A DNA stretch of 12,480 nucleotides from CAZQGJ01 sp964592905 (GCA_964592905.1 CAZQGJ010000026.1:1-12480); one strand, 5' to 3'; positions 1 to 6,897 are shown, numbered from the stretch's first letter. Translations and numbers: made by a program. Notes: generated by a model not told the origin, from the sequence alone.

Positions 1-123
1 TTTTTGTACCCTTTTGGCGAAACAACCTGAGCAGATACTTAGGCGACTTGTCCATTTATCAGATCGGTCTCGGGTTAGTCATTTACACGCACAATATTCA
101 TTATCCAGCTCACAAGGAGAGTC

Positions 124-396
124 ATGAGTCAAGTTATCTTTCGTAAATATACCGCTAGCTGGTGTCACCCCTGCCAGGTAATGAAACCGATTATCGAGGC
201 ATTAGCCACAAAATATGCTGACAAGGTTAAATTCGAAGATGTCGATATCGATACTCATGCCGAGGAGGCCGAACGGATGGGCATTCTCTCGGTGCCAACC
301 ATGCACATTGTTGTCGACGGAAAGATTATGCAGACTCTAGTTGGTCAACAAGATCAGGCACAGTTAGAAAAGATGCTGGCCCCATATTTGGCCTAA
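124..396 (+). CDS. Thioredoxin family protein (short form)
   Basis: This is a small cytoplasmic thiol-disulfide oxidoreductase that would reduce disulfides in client proteins. The sequence shows the active site WCHPC at residues 13-17 (Cys14 and Cys17), followed by the helix with Met-Lys-Pro, and the cis-proline loop SVPT with Pro58. The 90-residue length is below the roughly 105 usual for thioredoxins; the N-terminal strand and helix are reduced, so the fold starts almost at the strand before the active site. No signal peptide is seen. The active-site pair CHPC differs from the usual CGPC, so the redox potential may differ. The start is supported by AAGGAG at 114-119, four bases before the ATG. 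The gene stands alone, with a hairpin at 434-462 behind it. A glutaredoxin-like role is possible but less likely given the thioredoxin-type VPT loop. Confidence 0.92.
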   Translation: MSQVIFRKYTASWCHPCQVMKPIIEALATKYADKVKFEDVDIDTHAEEAERMGILSVPTMHIVVDGKIMQTLVGQQDQAQLEKMLAPYLA

Positions 397-433
397 CGAC
401 TAGACCGCTTCATTACAACTGAAACGCATCTCT

Positions 434-462
434 GAAAGAGCGATTGACACGATCGCTCTTTC
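434..462 (+). terminator. Hairpin, probable terminator of the thioredoxin gene
   Basis: A perfect 11-bp inverted repeat (434-444 with 452-462) encloses a 7-base loop. It lies 37 bases after the thioredoxin stop. The 3' arm ends in CTCTTTC, but no clean T-run follows (the next bases are GTGATAATTATAG), so termination efficiency is uncertain. A TTGACA hexamer sits across the loop, so the element may also carry a promoter. Confidence 0.6.
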
Positions 463-470
463 GTGATAAT
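444..470 (+). promoter_or_regulatory. Candidate promoter for the hypothetical gene
   Basis: A perfect -35 hexamer TTGACA (444-449) is followed after 15 bases by GATAAT (465-470), five of six matches to the -10 consensus. The spacing is short compared with the preferred 17, so this is a weak to moderate candidate. It overlaps the hairpin behind the thioredoxin gene and would give a 5' leader of about 65-70 bases before the ATG at 545. Confidence 0.35.
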
Positions 471-544
471 TATAGACTGTCAACTTCTACGGGCTTAATC
501 CGAAATAGGTCGGATTCAGGGTAGAGGTATGACACGAGGCAGAG

Positions 545-1432
545 ATGAGATTTACGTGTTTTGCTGACTTCGGAGTAACGATGGGAGAGGTGTTTCAGCA
601 ACACGGCTTGGATCCCGCGAACGTCGATTGCTTCTCGTCACCTGGAACGGGAAGGTTACTGGAGGGTTATCTGCTTGAACTGCTAGGTCTGTTTCGTGAC
701 GGATATAACGATGTGTGGCGAATGGGGGCGACCTATCCACGGCCACAACCTTGCCCCTCGCTAGCAGTACAGGGTGAGCGTCTTCAGCGCTACTTTCCCG
801 GGATCTGTTTACCCGATGTGAGCAAACTGCCCACACCGCCTGCGATCGTGGCAAGCGATGGGAACTATCTCTTGCCAACCCCTTCATACCTTGCACGGCA
901 ATACAATCCTGGTCGCCACCCACAGGACGTGCTACTCCAAGTGCTAGGTCTCCTCCCTAGGCTAAATCCCACTGACGACATCACCTGGGCCCTAGAGAAA
1001 TTCAGCAACTACAGGCTTGAACCTCTTGATCCTGCTGCAGAGTTTGATGAGACTCAAACCACGCCACCCGATGTCATGTACGTTGGAGTCAGCGGTGGAT
1101 GGTACTACGCTGGTTATCCGCCAGCCTATGTCGATGCTCTAACGATGCTTCAGCAACACTGTAAGACGGCTAAGGGTGCGTGGAGAATGACACACGTATC
1201 GCTACCACAGGTGTTACTGATGCAGCTCGTGTATCCGGAGCTTTTCGGTGATGAGAACCATCGACGCTTCATCCACTGCATGGGTACGAAGTGGCGCTCA
1301 GAAAAATTCNNNNNNNNNNGGGGTTATCCCCTTGTCGAGGGCAACACGATCCGGTTAACGAATGCTGGAACAGTACGGGACTCACTCAACTATCTGGGAG
1401 TTCCGGTGATCTGGTTGCCACCAACCGAATAG
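545..1432 (+). CDS. Hypothetical protein, 295 aa, interrupted by an assembly gap
   Basis: I do not recognise this protein. It is a soluble-looking protein rich in Pro, Tyr, Leu and Trp, with no signal peptide, no clear membrane segment and no known catalytic motif. Visible blocks are PGTGRLLEGYLLELLGL near residues 33-49, SGGWYYAGYPP near 183-193, and a C-terminal half with MQLVYPELFG and IHCMGTKWRSEKF. Residues 256-259 fall in the run of 10 Ns, yet the frame is the same on both sides, which suggests the gap size is close to real (or correct modulo 3). The ATG is preceded by GAGG at 536-539, five bases away. Codon choice looks different from the neighbours, with fewer of the CTC-GAG and GCC-GAG pairs that dominate downstream, so recent acquisition is possible. 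A strong terminator at 1458-1488 follows. That it is coding is fairly sure; its function is unknown. Confidence 0.75.
   Translation: MRFTCFADFGVTMGEVFQQHGLDPANVDCFSSPGTGRLLEGYLLELLGLFRDGYNDVWRMGATYPRPQPCPSLAVQGERLQRYFPGICLPDVSKLPTPPAIVASDGNYLLPTPSYLARQYNPGRHPQDVLLQVLGLLPRLNPTDDITWALEKFSNYRLEPLDPAAEFDETQTTPPDVMYVGVSGGWYYAGYPPAYVDALTMLQQHCKTAKGAWRMTHVSLPQVLLMQLVYPELFGDENHRRFIHCMGTKWRSEKFXXXXGYPLVEGNTIRLTNAGTVRDSLNYLGVPVIWLPPTE
1310..1319. other. Assembly gap (10 Ns) inside the hypothetical gene
   Basis: Ten undetermined bases lie inside the coding region at 545-1432. The same reading frame is open before and after it. Ten Ns can be a placeholder size, so residues 256-259 are unknown and the true length of the protein is not certain. 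Confidence 0.99.
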
Positions 1433-1457
1433 GGGAGTCTCGGTGACGAACATCCGC

Positions 1458-1488
1458 GTAGGGCGACAGCTGTCGCCCTACTTTTTTT
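1458..1488 (+). terminator. Rho-independent terminator after the hypothetical gene
   Basis: A perfect 24-base palindrome (1458-1481) folds into a 10-bp GC-rich stem, GTAGGGCGAC with GTCGCCCTAC, with an AGCT loop. Seven Ts follow directly (1482-1488). It begins 26 bases after the stop at 1430-1432. This is the clearest terminator in the window and isolates the upstream genes from the promoter at 1536. Confidence 0.93.
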
Positions 1489-1535
1489 ATCAGGTTACTA
1501 CCCAAGATTGGGGCACCGAGTAAAGTCACAGACCC

Positions 1536-1563
1536 TTGACAAAGGTAAATTTCTTGGTATAAT
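1536..1563 (+). promoter_or_regulatory. Consensus sigma-70 promoter
   Basis: TTGACA (1536-1541) and TATAAT (1558-1563) both match the vegetative consensus exactly, with a 16-base spacer. Transcription should start near 1570. There is no coding sequence immediately downstream; the first thing transcribed is a long stem-loop (1577-1648), so this promoter probably drives a non-coding RNA or a structured leader. Confidence 0.85.
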
Positions 1564-1569
1564 AATTCC

Positions 1570-1722
1570 TTGCTTCAGAGCAGTGACCTGTCAGCCTCGA
1601 TGCGGAGTTTTCCCCTCCTTGTCCGCATCGCTGGCAGGTCTTTGCTCTCTGGCCTAGCCAAAGAGTGCACCTACCATCTCTACAAACAAAATACCCTTGT
1701 GTTATGCAAGGGTATTTTGTTA
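1570..1722 (+). ncRNA. Candidate small RNA with an anti-Shine-Dalgarno loop
   Basis: The unit is bounded by a consensus promoter (1536-1563) and a 15-bp terminator-like hairpin (1685-1721), giving an RNA of about 150 nt. The 5' half folds into one long stem: 1577-1582 pairs with 1643-1648, then a 2x2 internal loop, then 1585-1594 with 1631-1640 (one T-G wobble), a small bulge, then 1599-1606 with 1622-1629. The 15-base loop GTTTTCCCCTCCTTG (1607-1621) contains CCTCCTT, the anti-SD core of 16S rRNA, so the RNA could pair with Shine-Dalgarno sequences. A smaller hairpin follows (TGGC 1650-1653 with GCCA 1657-1660). It does not show the SRP RNA loop motif or the closed-ends fold of 6S RNA. Alternatively it is a leader or attenuator for the DUF2130 gene 10 bases beyond the terminator. 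Expression is inferred, not shown. Confidence 0.6.
1685..1721 (+). terminator. Terminator-like hairpin at the end of the small RNA
   Basis: A perfect 15-bp inverted repeat (1685-1699 with 1707-1721) has a TGTTATG loop. The inner core TACCCTTG/CAAGGGTA is followed by TTTTGTT, and the matching A-rich stretch lies on the 5' side, a layout typical of bidirectional terminators. It ends only 11 bases before the DUF2130 start, so it would end the small RNA without covering the gene. Confidence 0.7.
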
Positions 1723-1726
1723 TAGA
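1697..1726 (+). promoter_or_regulatory. Possible leaderless promoter of the DUF2130 gene
   Basis: TATAGA (1721-1726, five of six to consensus) lies exactly six bases before the ATG at 1733, so RNA would start at the start codon. A weak -35, TTGTGT, lies 18 bases upstream at 1697-1702, across the 5' arm and loop of the terminator hairpin. The only SD-like string, AAGGA at 1728-1732, touches the ATG and is too close for normal use. Confidence 0.45.
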
Positions 1727-1732
1727 TAAGGA

Positions 1733-2944
1733 ATGATCAAATCAACTTTTAACTGTCCTCACTGTCAACAGCCGATCGACCTCAATCAGACGATGGCCCA
1801 CGATCTCGAGACCGAGTTAGCCCAACGGGCCTCTCAATTAGAAAAAGAGTTGGAGCTTAAGCTCCAAGCTAAGTGGCAAAACCAGGCCAAAGAGCTAGTT
1901 GAAACCGAAACCAAACAGGCTACCGCCAAACTGACTGCGGCGCTCCGTTTAGCCGAGAGCGAACGCCAGGCCGAGGCCGAGGCGCAGGCCGAACTACTGG
2001 CTAAGTCTAAGGCGAAAATCGCCGCCATGCAGCAACGTGAGGCAGAGCTATTAGAACAAGAGAACGAGCAACGCCTCAACTTAGCTCGTCAGAAAGCTGC
2101 CATCGTGGCCGAAGCCAAGGCCCAAGCCGCCGAGGCCTCACGCCTAGAGCTTCAGGAAAAAGATAAGCTGTTAGCCGATTTACGCCGCGAAGTAGCCGAG
2201 GCCACCGCCAAGGCTAACCGTGGCTCGCAACAGCTTCAGGGCGAAATACTGGAACTAGATATTGAATCAAGTTTACGCCAAGCCTTACCCAATGATCGCA
2301 TCGAACCGGTCGGCAAGGGAATTAACGGCGCTGATATTATTCTGGTCATTAACGATCGTCAGGGTAGGGGAGTGGCCAAGATCGTCATCGAAACCAAACG
2401 TGTGACTCAAACCGGCTTCAAGGCTGATTTTCTGACTAAACTTCGCGAGGATAACCGTCGGGCGCAGGGGAATATCGCTCTCTTAATCACGCCGCAGTTG
2501 CCTGGCGAGATTAAGAACTTTGGCTATCGCGATGGCGTCTATCTGGCTAACCCCGAGAGCGCCTTGACCTTAATCCAAATCTTGCGCCAACAGCTTTTGG
2601 CCTTGGCCGAGACGAAAGATCTGGCCCTCAATAAACAGGATCGCATGAGTCAGATTTATGATTATCTGATCTCGCCTAGCTTTCGCCATAAAATAGAGAG
2701 CCTGGCCGAGACCTATCTCGAGATGCAGACTAATCTCCATAAAGAAAAAGGGGCGATGCAGAGGCTCTGGGCCAGTCGCGAACAGCAGATCAGTAGCCTG
2801 ATCGGTCAAACCGCCGGACTATACGGCGATGTGGCCGGCATTATTGGTCAGGCCATGCCACAGGTTAACGCCTTGGAGTTAATCGCGCCGGCTGACCTCC
2901 TCAGTTCTGAACCAGTGTCTGCACCAGCTCTCGAGGATAATTGA
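1733..2944 (+). CDS. DUF2130 family protein (coiled coil plus PD-(D/E)XK-like nuclease domain)
   Basis: This 403-residue protein begins with a two-cysteine knuckle, CPHC (residues 8-11), half of a zinc ribbon. A long Ala/Glu/Gln-rich coiled coil runs from about residue 20 to 165, and the DUF2130 domain fills the remainder. In that domain GADI (Asp201) followed by IETK (Glu220, Lys222) fits the D...ExK active-site pattern of PD-(D/E)XK nucleases; this assignment is inferred from the motif. The C-terminal helices are also heptad-like. The biological role of DUF2130 proteins is not established to my knowledge. The start is the first ATG after an in-frame TAA at 1727-1729. Its stop TGA (2942-2944) overlaps the next gene's ATG, so it is translationally coupled to a helicase-nuclease, which points to DNA-end processing or repair. 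No membrane segment is seen. Confidence 0.88.
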   Translation: MIKSTFNCPHCQQPIDLNQTMAHDLETELAQRASQLEKELELKLQAKWQNQAKELVETETKQATAKLTAALRLAESERQAEAEAQAELLAKSKAKIAAMQQREAELLEQENEQRLNLARQKAAIVAEAKAQAAEASRLELQEKDKLLADLRREVAEATAKANRGSQQLQGEILELDIESSLRQALPNDRIEPVGKGINGADIILVINDRQGRGVAKIVIETKRVTQTGFKADFLTKLREDNRRAQGNIALLITPQLPGEIKNFGYRDGVYLANPESALTLIQILRQQLLALAETKDLALNKQDRMSQIYDYLISPSFRHKIESLAETYLEMQTNLHKEKGAMQRLWASREQQISSLIGQTAGLYGDVAGIIGQAMPQVNALELIAPADLLSSEPVSAPALEDN

Positions 2945-5900
2945 TGGCTAGCTCTACCCGAGACCGTTATCTCGAGTCGCTGGCGAGATTAAATCCTGAA
3001 CAGCTAGCTGCGGTTCAGGAGATTGCCGGTCCAGTCATGGTTATCGCCGGAGCCGGCACCGGTAAAACCCAGGTTTTAACTTTGAGAATCGCCGAGATCT
3101 TAAACCAAACCGACACAGCACCGGCTAATATCTTAGCCTTAACCTTTACCGAGGTGGCCGCCCGGACCATGCGACTCCGACTCCGCCAGCTGATTGGGCC
3201 GACAGCTGATCAGATCCAGATCGATACCTTTAACGGTTTGGGCTCATCGATCATTCAAGAGTTTCCTGAATACTTTGCTACCAACCGCGACTTAAAGCTG
3301 ATTACCTCTTTTCAAGCGCATCAGATCGTCTGCCGGATTCTCGAGCAGCCGCTGTTCATCGGGTTAAAAACAGGTGCCATTCTCGAGGAGAGCGCTGCTG
3401 CTTTACTCAATGAGCTCGAGACCTGTCGGAGTGAGAATGTCACTGCCGATCGCCTGTTAGAGGCTTATGAAAAATATATCCAGGAGGATATTCCTCGCGA
3501 ATTCGCCAGGAAAAAATCGCCAACTCCTAACCAATCAAATCTTACCAAAGAGGGTGAGAAACAGATCGAACGGTTTAACCGCTATAAACTGATCGCCCAG
3601 GCCTTAACCGAATACGAACAGGCCCTGACCGAGCAGGGGCTCTATACCTTTTCGGATCAGATCAATCGCGTTGTTGAGTTGATGCAACGCGATGAATCGT
3701 TTAAACAGTTAATTCAAGAACGGTATCACTATATCCTGGTCGATGAGTACCAAGATACCAACGGCTTACAGCTCGAGCTAGTGCGATTGCTCACCGACTA
3801 TGAACAGCCCAACATCTTTGTGGTTGGCGATGATAAACAGGCGATCTATCGATTTCAAGGGGCCTCGGTGGCTAATCTAGCCCGCTTTAAAGAGCACTAC
3901 CAGAGCGTGACCCTGATCAGTTTGCGCCAGAACTATCGCTCGATTCAACCGATCTTAGATTTTGCCGAACAGATTATCGAACAATCGGACGAGAAGTTAG
4001 CCGATTGGATTCCTGAGCTCGGCGCTACGATTAAGCTCGAGAGCCAAGTGACTGACGATGAATCGAGCGACCGCGCCGTCGAACTGACCAGCTATCACGA
4101 TAGCCAGCTCGAGCTAGCGGCTATCTGTCAGGCGATAGTGCAACAGTTTGACGAGGGCCGGGCGCAAAGCGCCGCCATCTTGGTTCGTTCCAATAGTGAG
4201 ATTTTGCCATATCTCGAGCGATTGCGGCAGCTCGGTATCGCCACTGAAACTGGTCGCGAGCTAGCCTTTAGCCAAACCGGTATCTACCGTTTGCTGAATA
4301 TCGCTATTGCCGCCCTCAAAGATCCGAATCAGTTGGACAGTCTCTTTTTGGCCTGGCAAGTCTTTCCCGATGGGCCAAGCGCTAACGACCTCTTAAACCT
4401 GGCTAGTTATCTTAATCGACAGAAGCTCTGGAAAGAACCGGCCGAAGCGACTTTGAAAACTGTTCTGGACCAAAATCTCGTTAACTTCGAGGCAGGGGAG
4501 CGTTTTTATCAATCGCTTGAACGCTGGCGCGAGCTACATCAGAGCCAACCAAAGTTTAGCTTAGTTCAAAATTTAGAGAACTTAATTAAGGCAATCGGGC
4601 TCTATCGCTTTGCCCTGACGCATCAATCGTCTGATTTTGAGTTAGCTGCCTTGCGTGCCATCTTTGACCTGGCAACGAGCTATCAAGAAACGGCTGAACA
4701 CCGCCACCATCGGTTATGGGAGCTCTGGGAACACCTTGGATATTTGGAAAAGATCAAACAGCCGCTGACCCTCGATCTCTACCAAAGCTCACAGGCTAAC
4801 CAGCCAATCGTCTGCATCTCGACTATTCATAGCGCTAAAGGTCGTGAGTTCGATCTAGTTTATATGCCTAATCTGGTCGAGACAACTAAAAGCAAAAAAG
4901 GCAATCGATTACCACCTCATCTGATCGAACGCCACTCGACCGATCACCGCCTAGCTGACGAGCTGAGACTCTATTACGTGGCCGCTACCCGAGCTAAAAA
5001 GAGACTCTATCTCTCGTATCCAGAGACGCGTTTAAGTAATGAAAAACGCACTGCCTCTGTCAGGGCTAATTGGTTAACAGCCATCTATCCCGAAACCAAC
5101 GAATCAGATACCATGCTGGAGACTCCCGACTTGCCGTCTAATCTCGACCTCGATCAGCGCTTAGCTAATCAGTTGACGCCGCATCGCTATAGCCATTCTA
5201 AACCCGAGCTGATTCGAGAGCTCTTGGCCGATCTGAAGTTAAGCGCCACTAGCTTGAATAACTACTTGAGTTGCCCACAGAACTTCTTTTACCAGTCGCT
5301 TCTGACGATTCCGGCCAGTAAGAGTGAATACCAGATCTTTGGCGATCTGGTCCATGGAGTCATCGCCGAATATATGAGCCTACTTGATCAGGTAGAGATT
5401 AACGGTCGGCCAAGCCGATTAAGTGATTTGACTGCTGAAGCTATGATCAGCTATTTCGACCGGCTGTTGGTAGAGAAGGAGATTGTCGACTACCAGAGTC
5501 AGGTCTACCGTCGACAGTTTACTGAAGTTCTAGATAAATGCCTACCCAACTCGTTCGGCCGTCAGGGCAAAACCTTAAAGCTTGAATCTAAGTTCGCCTC
5601 TAATCTAGGTCTGACGACCGATCAGGGGCGGATCGGTCTGAGCGGTCGAATTGACCGTCTCGAAGAGATCGCTCCGAATCACTGGCGGATTATCGATTAT
5701 AAGACAGGCGAGGTGCCCACCGATCTGAGTCGCGATAGCAAAAGTCGCGATCTGGCTCGGCAGCTGCAGTTCTACGCCCTGTTAGCCTCGCTCGATCCTC
5801 AGTTCAAGGGCAAACATTTAAGCTTTGCCCTTATCCAGTGCAGTAGTAGCCAGGGATATAAATTTGTCGAGTTGCCTTCGATAGACCAGACAACGATTGA

Positions 5901-6075
5901 GGTGCTCAAAGAGCTGATCCGTCAAGTCGTGGCCGCCATGTATCGCTTAGAGTTTCACCATCTCGATCCAACCGATCCGGATTCGCGCCAGCTCGACCGA
6001 CACTACTTCTGTCAGCTCAATCAAGACCTTGCCAACTATTGGCCGTTACTAGAAACAGTACAAATAAACGATTAA
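2944..6075 (+). CDS. UvrD/PcrA-type helicase fused to a RecB-like nuclease (AdnA/AddA-like)
   Basis: This 1043-residue protein is a superfamily 1A DNA helicase with a C-terminal nuclease. Visible motifs are the Q-motif LNPEQLAAV, Walker A GAGTGKT (36-42), DExx box VDEYQD (about 266-271), motif III GDDKQAIYRFQG (about 295), motif IV NYRS (about 330), motif V IHSAKGREFD (about 628) and motif VI YYVAATRAKKR (about 677). The nuclease domain starts near SATSLNNYLSCP (about 768) and carries GRIDR (about 902) and IIDYKTG (about 916-922), the D...DxK pattern of RecB/Cas4-type nucleases. Only two cysteines are apparent at the nuclease ends (LSCP and HYFC), so the four-cysteine Fe-S cluster of AddB/AdnB appears absent. 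Length matches AdnA (about 1045). The start is ATG 2944 in TGATG with GAGGA at 2933-2937; the TTG three bases earlier is less likely. No partner subunit is in view, and DUF2130 may serve as partner. Confidence 0.93.
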   Translation: MASSTRDRYLESLARLNPEQLAAVQEIAGPVMVIAGAGTGKTQVLTLRIAEILNQTDTAPANILALTFTEVAARTMRLRLRQLIGPTADQIQIDTFNGLGSSIIQEFPEYFATNRDLKLITSFQAHQIVCRILEQPLFIGLKTGAILEESAAALLNELETCRSENVTADRLLEAYEKYIQEDIPREFARKKSPTPNQSNLTKEGEKQIERFNRYKLIAQALTEYEQALTEQGLYTFSDQINRVVELMQRDESFKQLIQERYHYILVDEYQDTNGLQLELVRLLTDYEQPNIFVVGDDKQAIYRFQGASVANLARFKEHYQSVTLISLRQNYRSIQPILDFAEQIIEQSDEKLADWIPELGATIKLESQVTDDESSDRAVELTSYHDSQLELAAICQAIVQQFDEGRAQSAAILVRSNSEILPYLERLRQLGIATETGRELAFSQTGIYRLLNIAIAALKDPNQLDSLFLAWQVFPDGPSANDLLNLASYLNRQKLWKEPAEATLKTVLDQNLVNFEAGERFYQSLERWRELHQSQPKFSLVQNLENLIKAIGLYRFALTHQSSDFELAALRAIFDLATSYQETAEHRHHRLWELWEHLGYLEKIKQPLTLDLYQSSQANQPIVCISTIHSAKGREFDLVYMPNLVETTKSKKGNRLPPHLIERHSTDHRLADELRLYYVAATRAKKRLYLSYPETRLSNEKRTASVRANWLTAIYPETNESDTMLETPDLPSNLDLDQRLANQLTPHRYSHSKPELIRELLADLKLSATSLNNYLSCPQNFFYQSLLTIPASKSEYQIFGDLVHGVIAEYMSLLDQVEINGRPSRLSDLTAEAMISYFDRLLVEKEIVDYQSQVYRRQFTEVLDKCLPNSFGRQGKTLKLESKFASNLGLTTDQGRIGLSGRIDRLEEIAPNHWRIIDYKTGEVPTDLSRDSKSRDLARQLQFYALLASLDPQFKGKHLSFALIQCSSSQGYKFVELPSIDQTTIEVLKELIRQVVAAMYRLEFHHLDPTDPDSRQLDRHYFCQLNQDLANYWPLLETVQIND

Positions 6076-6081
6076 ACCTGT

Positions 6082-6087
6082 TATAAT
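6082..6087 (+). promoter_or_regulatory. Perfect -10 box placed for a leaderless rluA-family mRNA
   Basis: TATAAT (6082-6087) lies six bases before the ATG at 6094, so transcription would begin at the start codon. No Shine-Dalgarno sequence is present in the 18 bases between genes. The best-spaced -35 (TACAAA, 6059-6064) matches only three of six positions, so promoter strength is uncertain. Confidence 0.5.
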
Positions 6088-6093
6088 CAATCA

Positions 6094-6879
6094 ATGAAAG
6101 CTATCATTGACGATATACCGGTGATCTACGAGGATGACTCGCTCTTAATTATCAATAAACCGATTGGCTTAGTCATTCACGCCGGCGCTGGGACCGATCA
6201 ATGGCTATTGACTGACTGGCTCACCAAAAACTATCCCCAGATTATCGAGAGCTATGGGCCAGCCGCCATTGGCGACGATGGAGTTTATCGGCCCGGTATC
6301 GTTCATCGGCTCGATAAAGAGACTTCGGGCTTATTAATTGTCGCTAAGTTCCCGGCGGTTGGTCAGGCCCTCAAAGAACAGTTTAAATCACATCGTATTA
6401 CCAAAGAGTATCTGACCTTGGTCGTCGGGCAGGTCAGTCCGGCCACCGGTCGAATCGAGAGCTATATCCGGAGGCATCCGCAGAGGCGACAAGAGATGAC
6501 GGTTAGCTACCTAGCGCAGGGCAAACCAGCCGTGACGGAGTATCAGCTGATTACCTATCTGGCTTGGACTAATCCTAAGAATCAGCGACCCTTACCAGAA
6601 CTGCTCAGTTTATTGACGGTCAAGATCGAGAGTGGGCGAATGCATCAGATCCGGGTTCATCTCAAGGAACAGGGTTGGCCGATTCTCGGTGATCAGAATT
6701 ACAGCACCAAGGCCAGCCTGGCTCTGAGCCAAGCGCTTGACCTTAAAAGACAGTTTTTACACGCTAGACGCCTGGCCTTCTTACACCCGATTAGCGGTCA
6801 GCCGCTCGAGTTTAAGGCTGACTTGCCAGCCGATCTGACGGCCGTCTTAACCAAACTTAATTACCGGTTTGACTCCTGA
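6094..6879 (+). CDS. RluA/RluD-family RNA pseudouridine synthase
   Basis: This enzyme isomerises uridine to pseudouridine in structured RNA, most likely 23S rRNA. The signature HRLDKETSG is at residues 71-79 with the catalytic Asp74. Other family landmarks are YEDDSLLIINKP (12-23), KEYLTLVVGQ (about 109-118) and GRMHQIRVHL near residue 182, where the usual Thr of GRTHQIR is Met. At 261 residues it starts directly at the catalytic domain and lacks the N-terminal S4 RNA-binding domain of E. coli RluD (326 aa), so it resembles S4-less members such as RluA or TruC; the exact target uridine cannot be told. The start has no SD but a TATAAT six bases upstream. The gene ends with TGA, confirming the standard code. 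It lies 18 bases after the helicase gene. Confidence 0.93.
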   Translation: MKAIIDDIPVIYEDDSLLIINKPIGLVIHAGAGTDQWLLTDWLTKNYPQIIESYGPAAIGDDGVYRPGIVHRLDKETSGLLIVAKFPAVGQALKEQFKSHRITKEYLTLVVGQVSPATGRIESYIRRHPQRRQEMTVSYLAQGKPAVTEYQLITYLAWTNPKNQRPLPELLSLLTVKIESGRMHQIRVHLKEQGWPILGDQNYSTKASLALSQALDLKRQFLHARRLAFLHPISGQPLEFKADLPADLTAVLTKLNYRFDS

Positions 6880-6897
6880 TAAAAAAAGCCGTATAAG
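6869..6897 (+). promoter_or_regulatory. Strong candidate promoter inside the end of the pseudouridine synthase gene
   Basis: TTGACT (6869-6874, five of six) and TATAAG (6892-6897, five of six) are separated by the ideal 17 bases. The -35 lies in the last codons of the upstream gene. The predicted start point, about seven bases after the -10, coincides with the ATG at 6905, so this would also give a leaderless or near-leaderless mRNA for the kinase-like gene and secDF. Confidence 0.6.

Noticed and set aside
1..123. A promoter upstream of the thioredoxin gene
   Set aside because: TTTACA at 82-87 and AT-rich hexamers near 92-104 are present, but no pair has acceptable spacing, so I do not call it.
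1443..1523. A 26-codon open frame starting at GTG after AGGGGAG
   Set aside because: The SD spacing is good, but the frame passes straight through the strong terminator at 1458-1488 and the peptide has no recognisable features.
1570..1722. 6S RNA, SRP (4.5S) RNA or T-box identity for the small RNA
   Set aside because: The ends do not pair as in 6S RNA, the GGAA-type SRP loop is missing, and no T-box sequence is present.
1600..1725. A 41-codon open frame (ATG at 1600) through the small RNA region
   Set aside because: It has no SD, starts inside the main stem and runs through the terminator hairpin; the frame is explained by the RNA structure.
2941..2943. TTG at 2941 as the helicase start
   Set aside because: The ATG three bases later forms the classic TGATG overlap and has correct spacing from GAGGA at 2933-2937.
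1733..6879. Possible recoding of TGA as glycine, as in some CPR lineages
   Set aside because: TGA serves as the natural stop of the DUF2130 and pseudouridine synthase genes, with correct family lengths.
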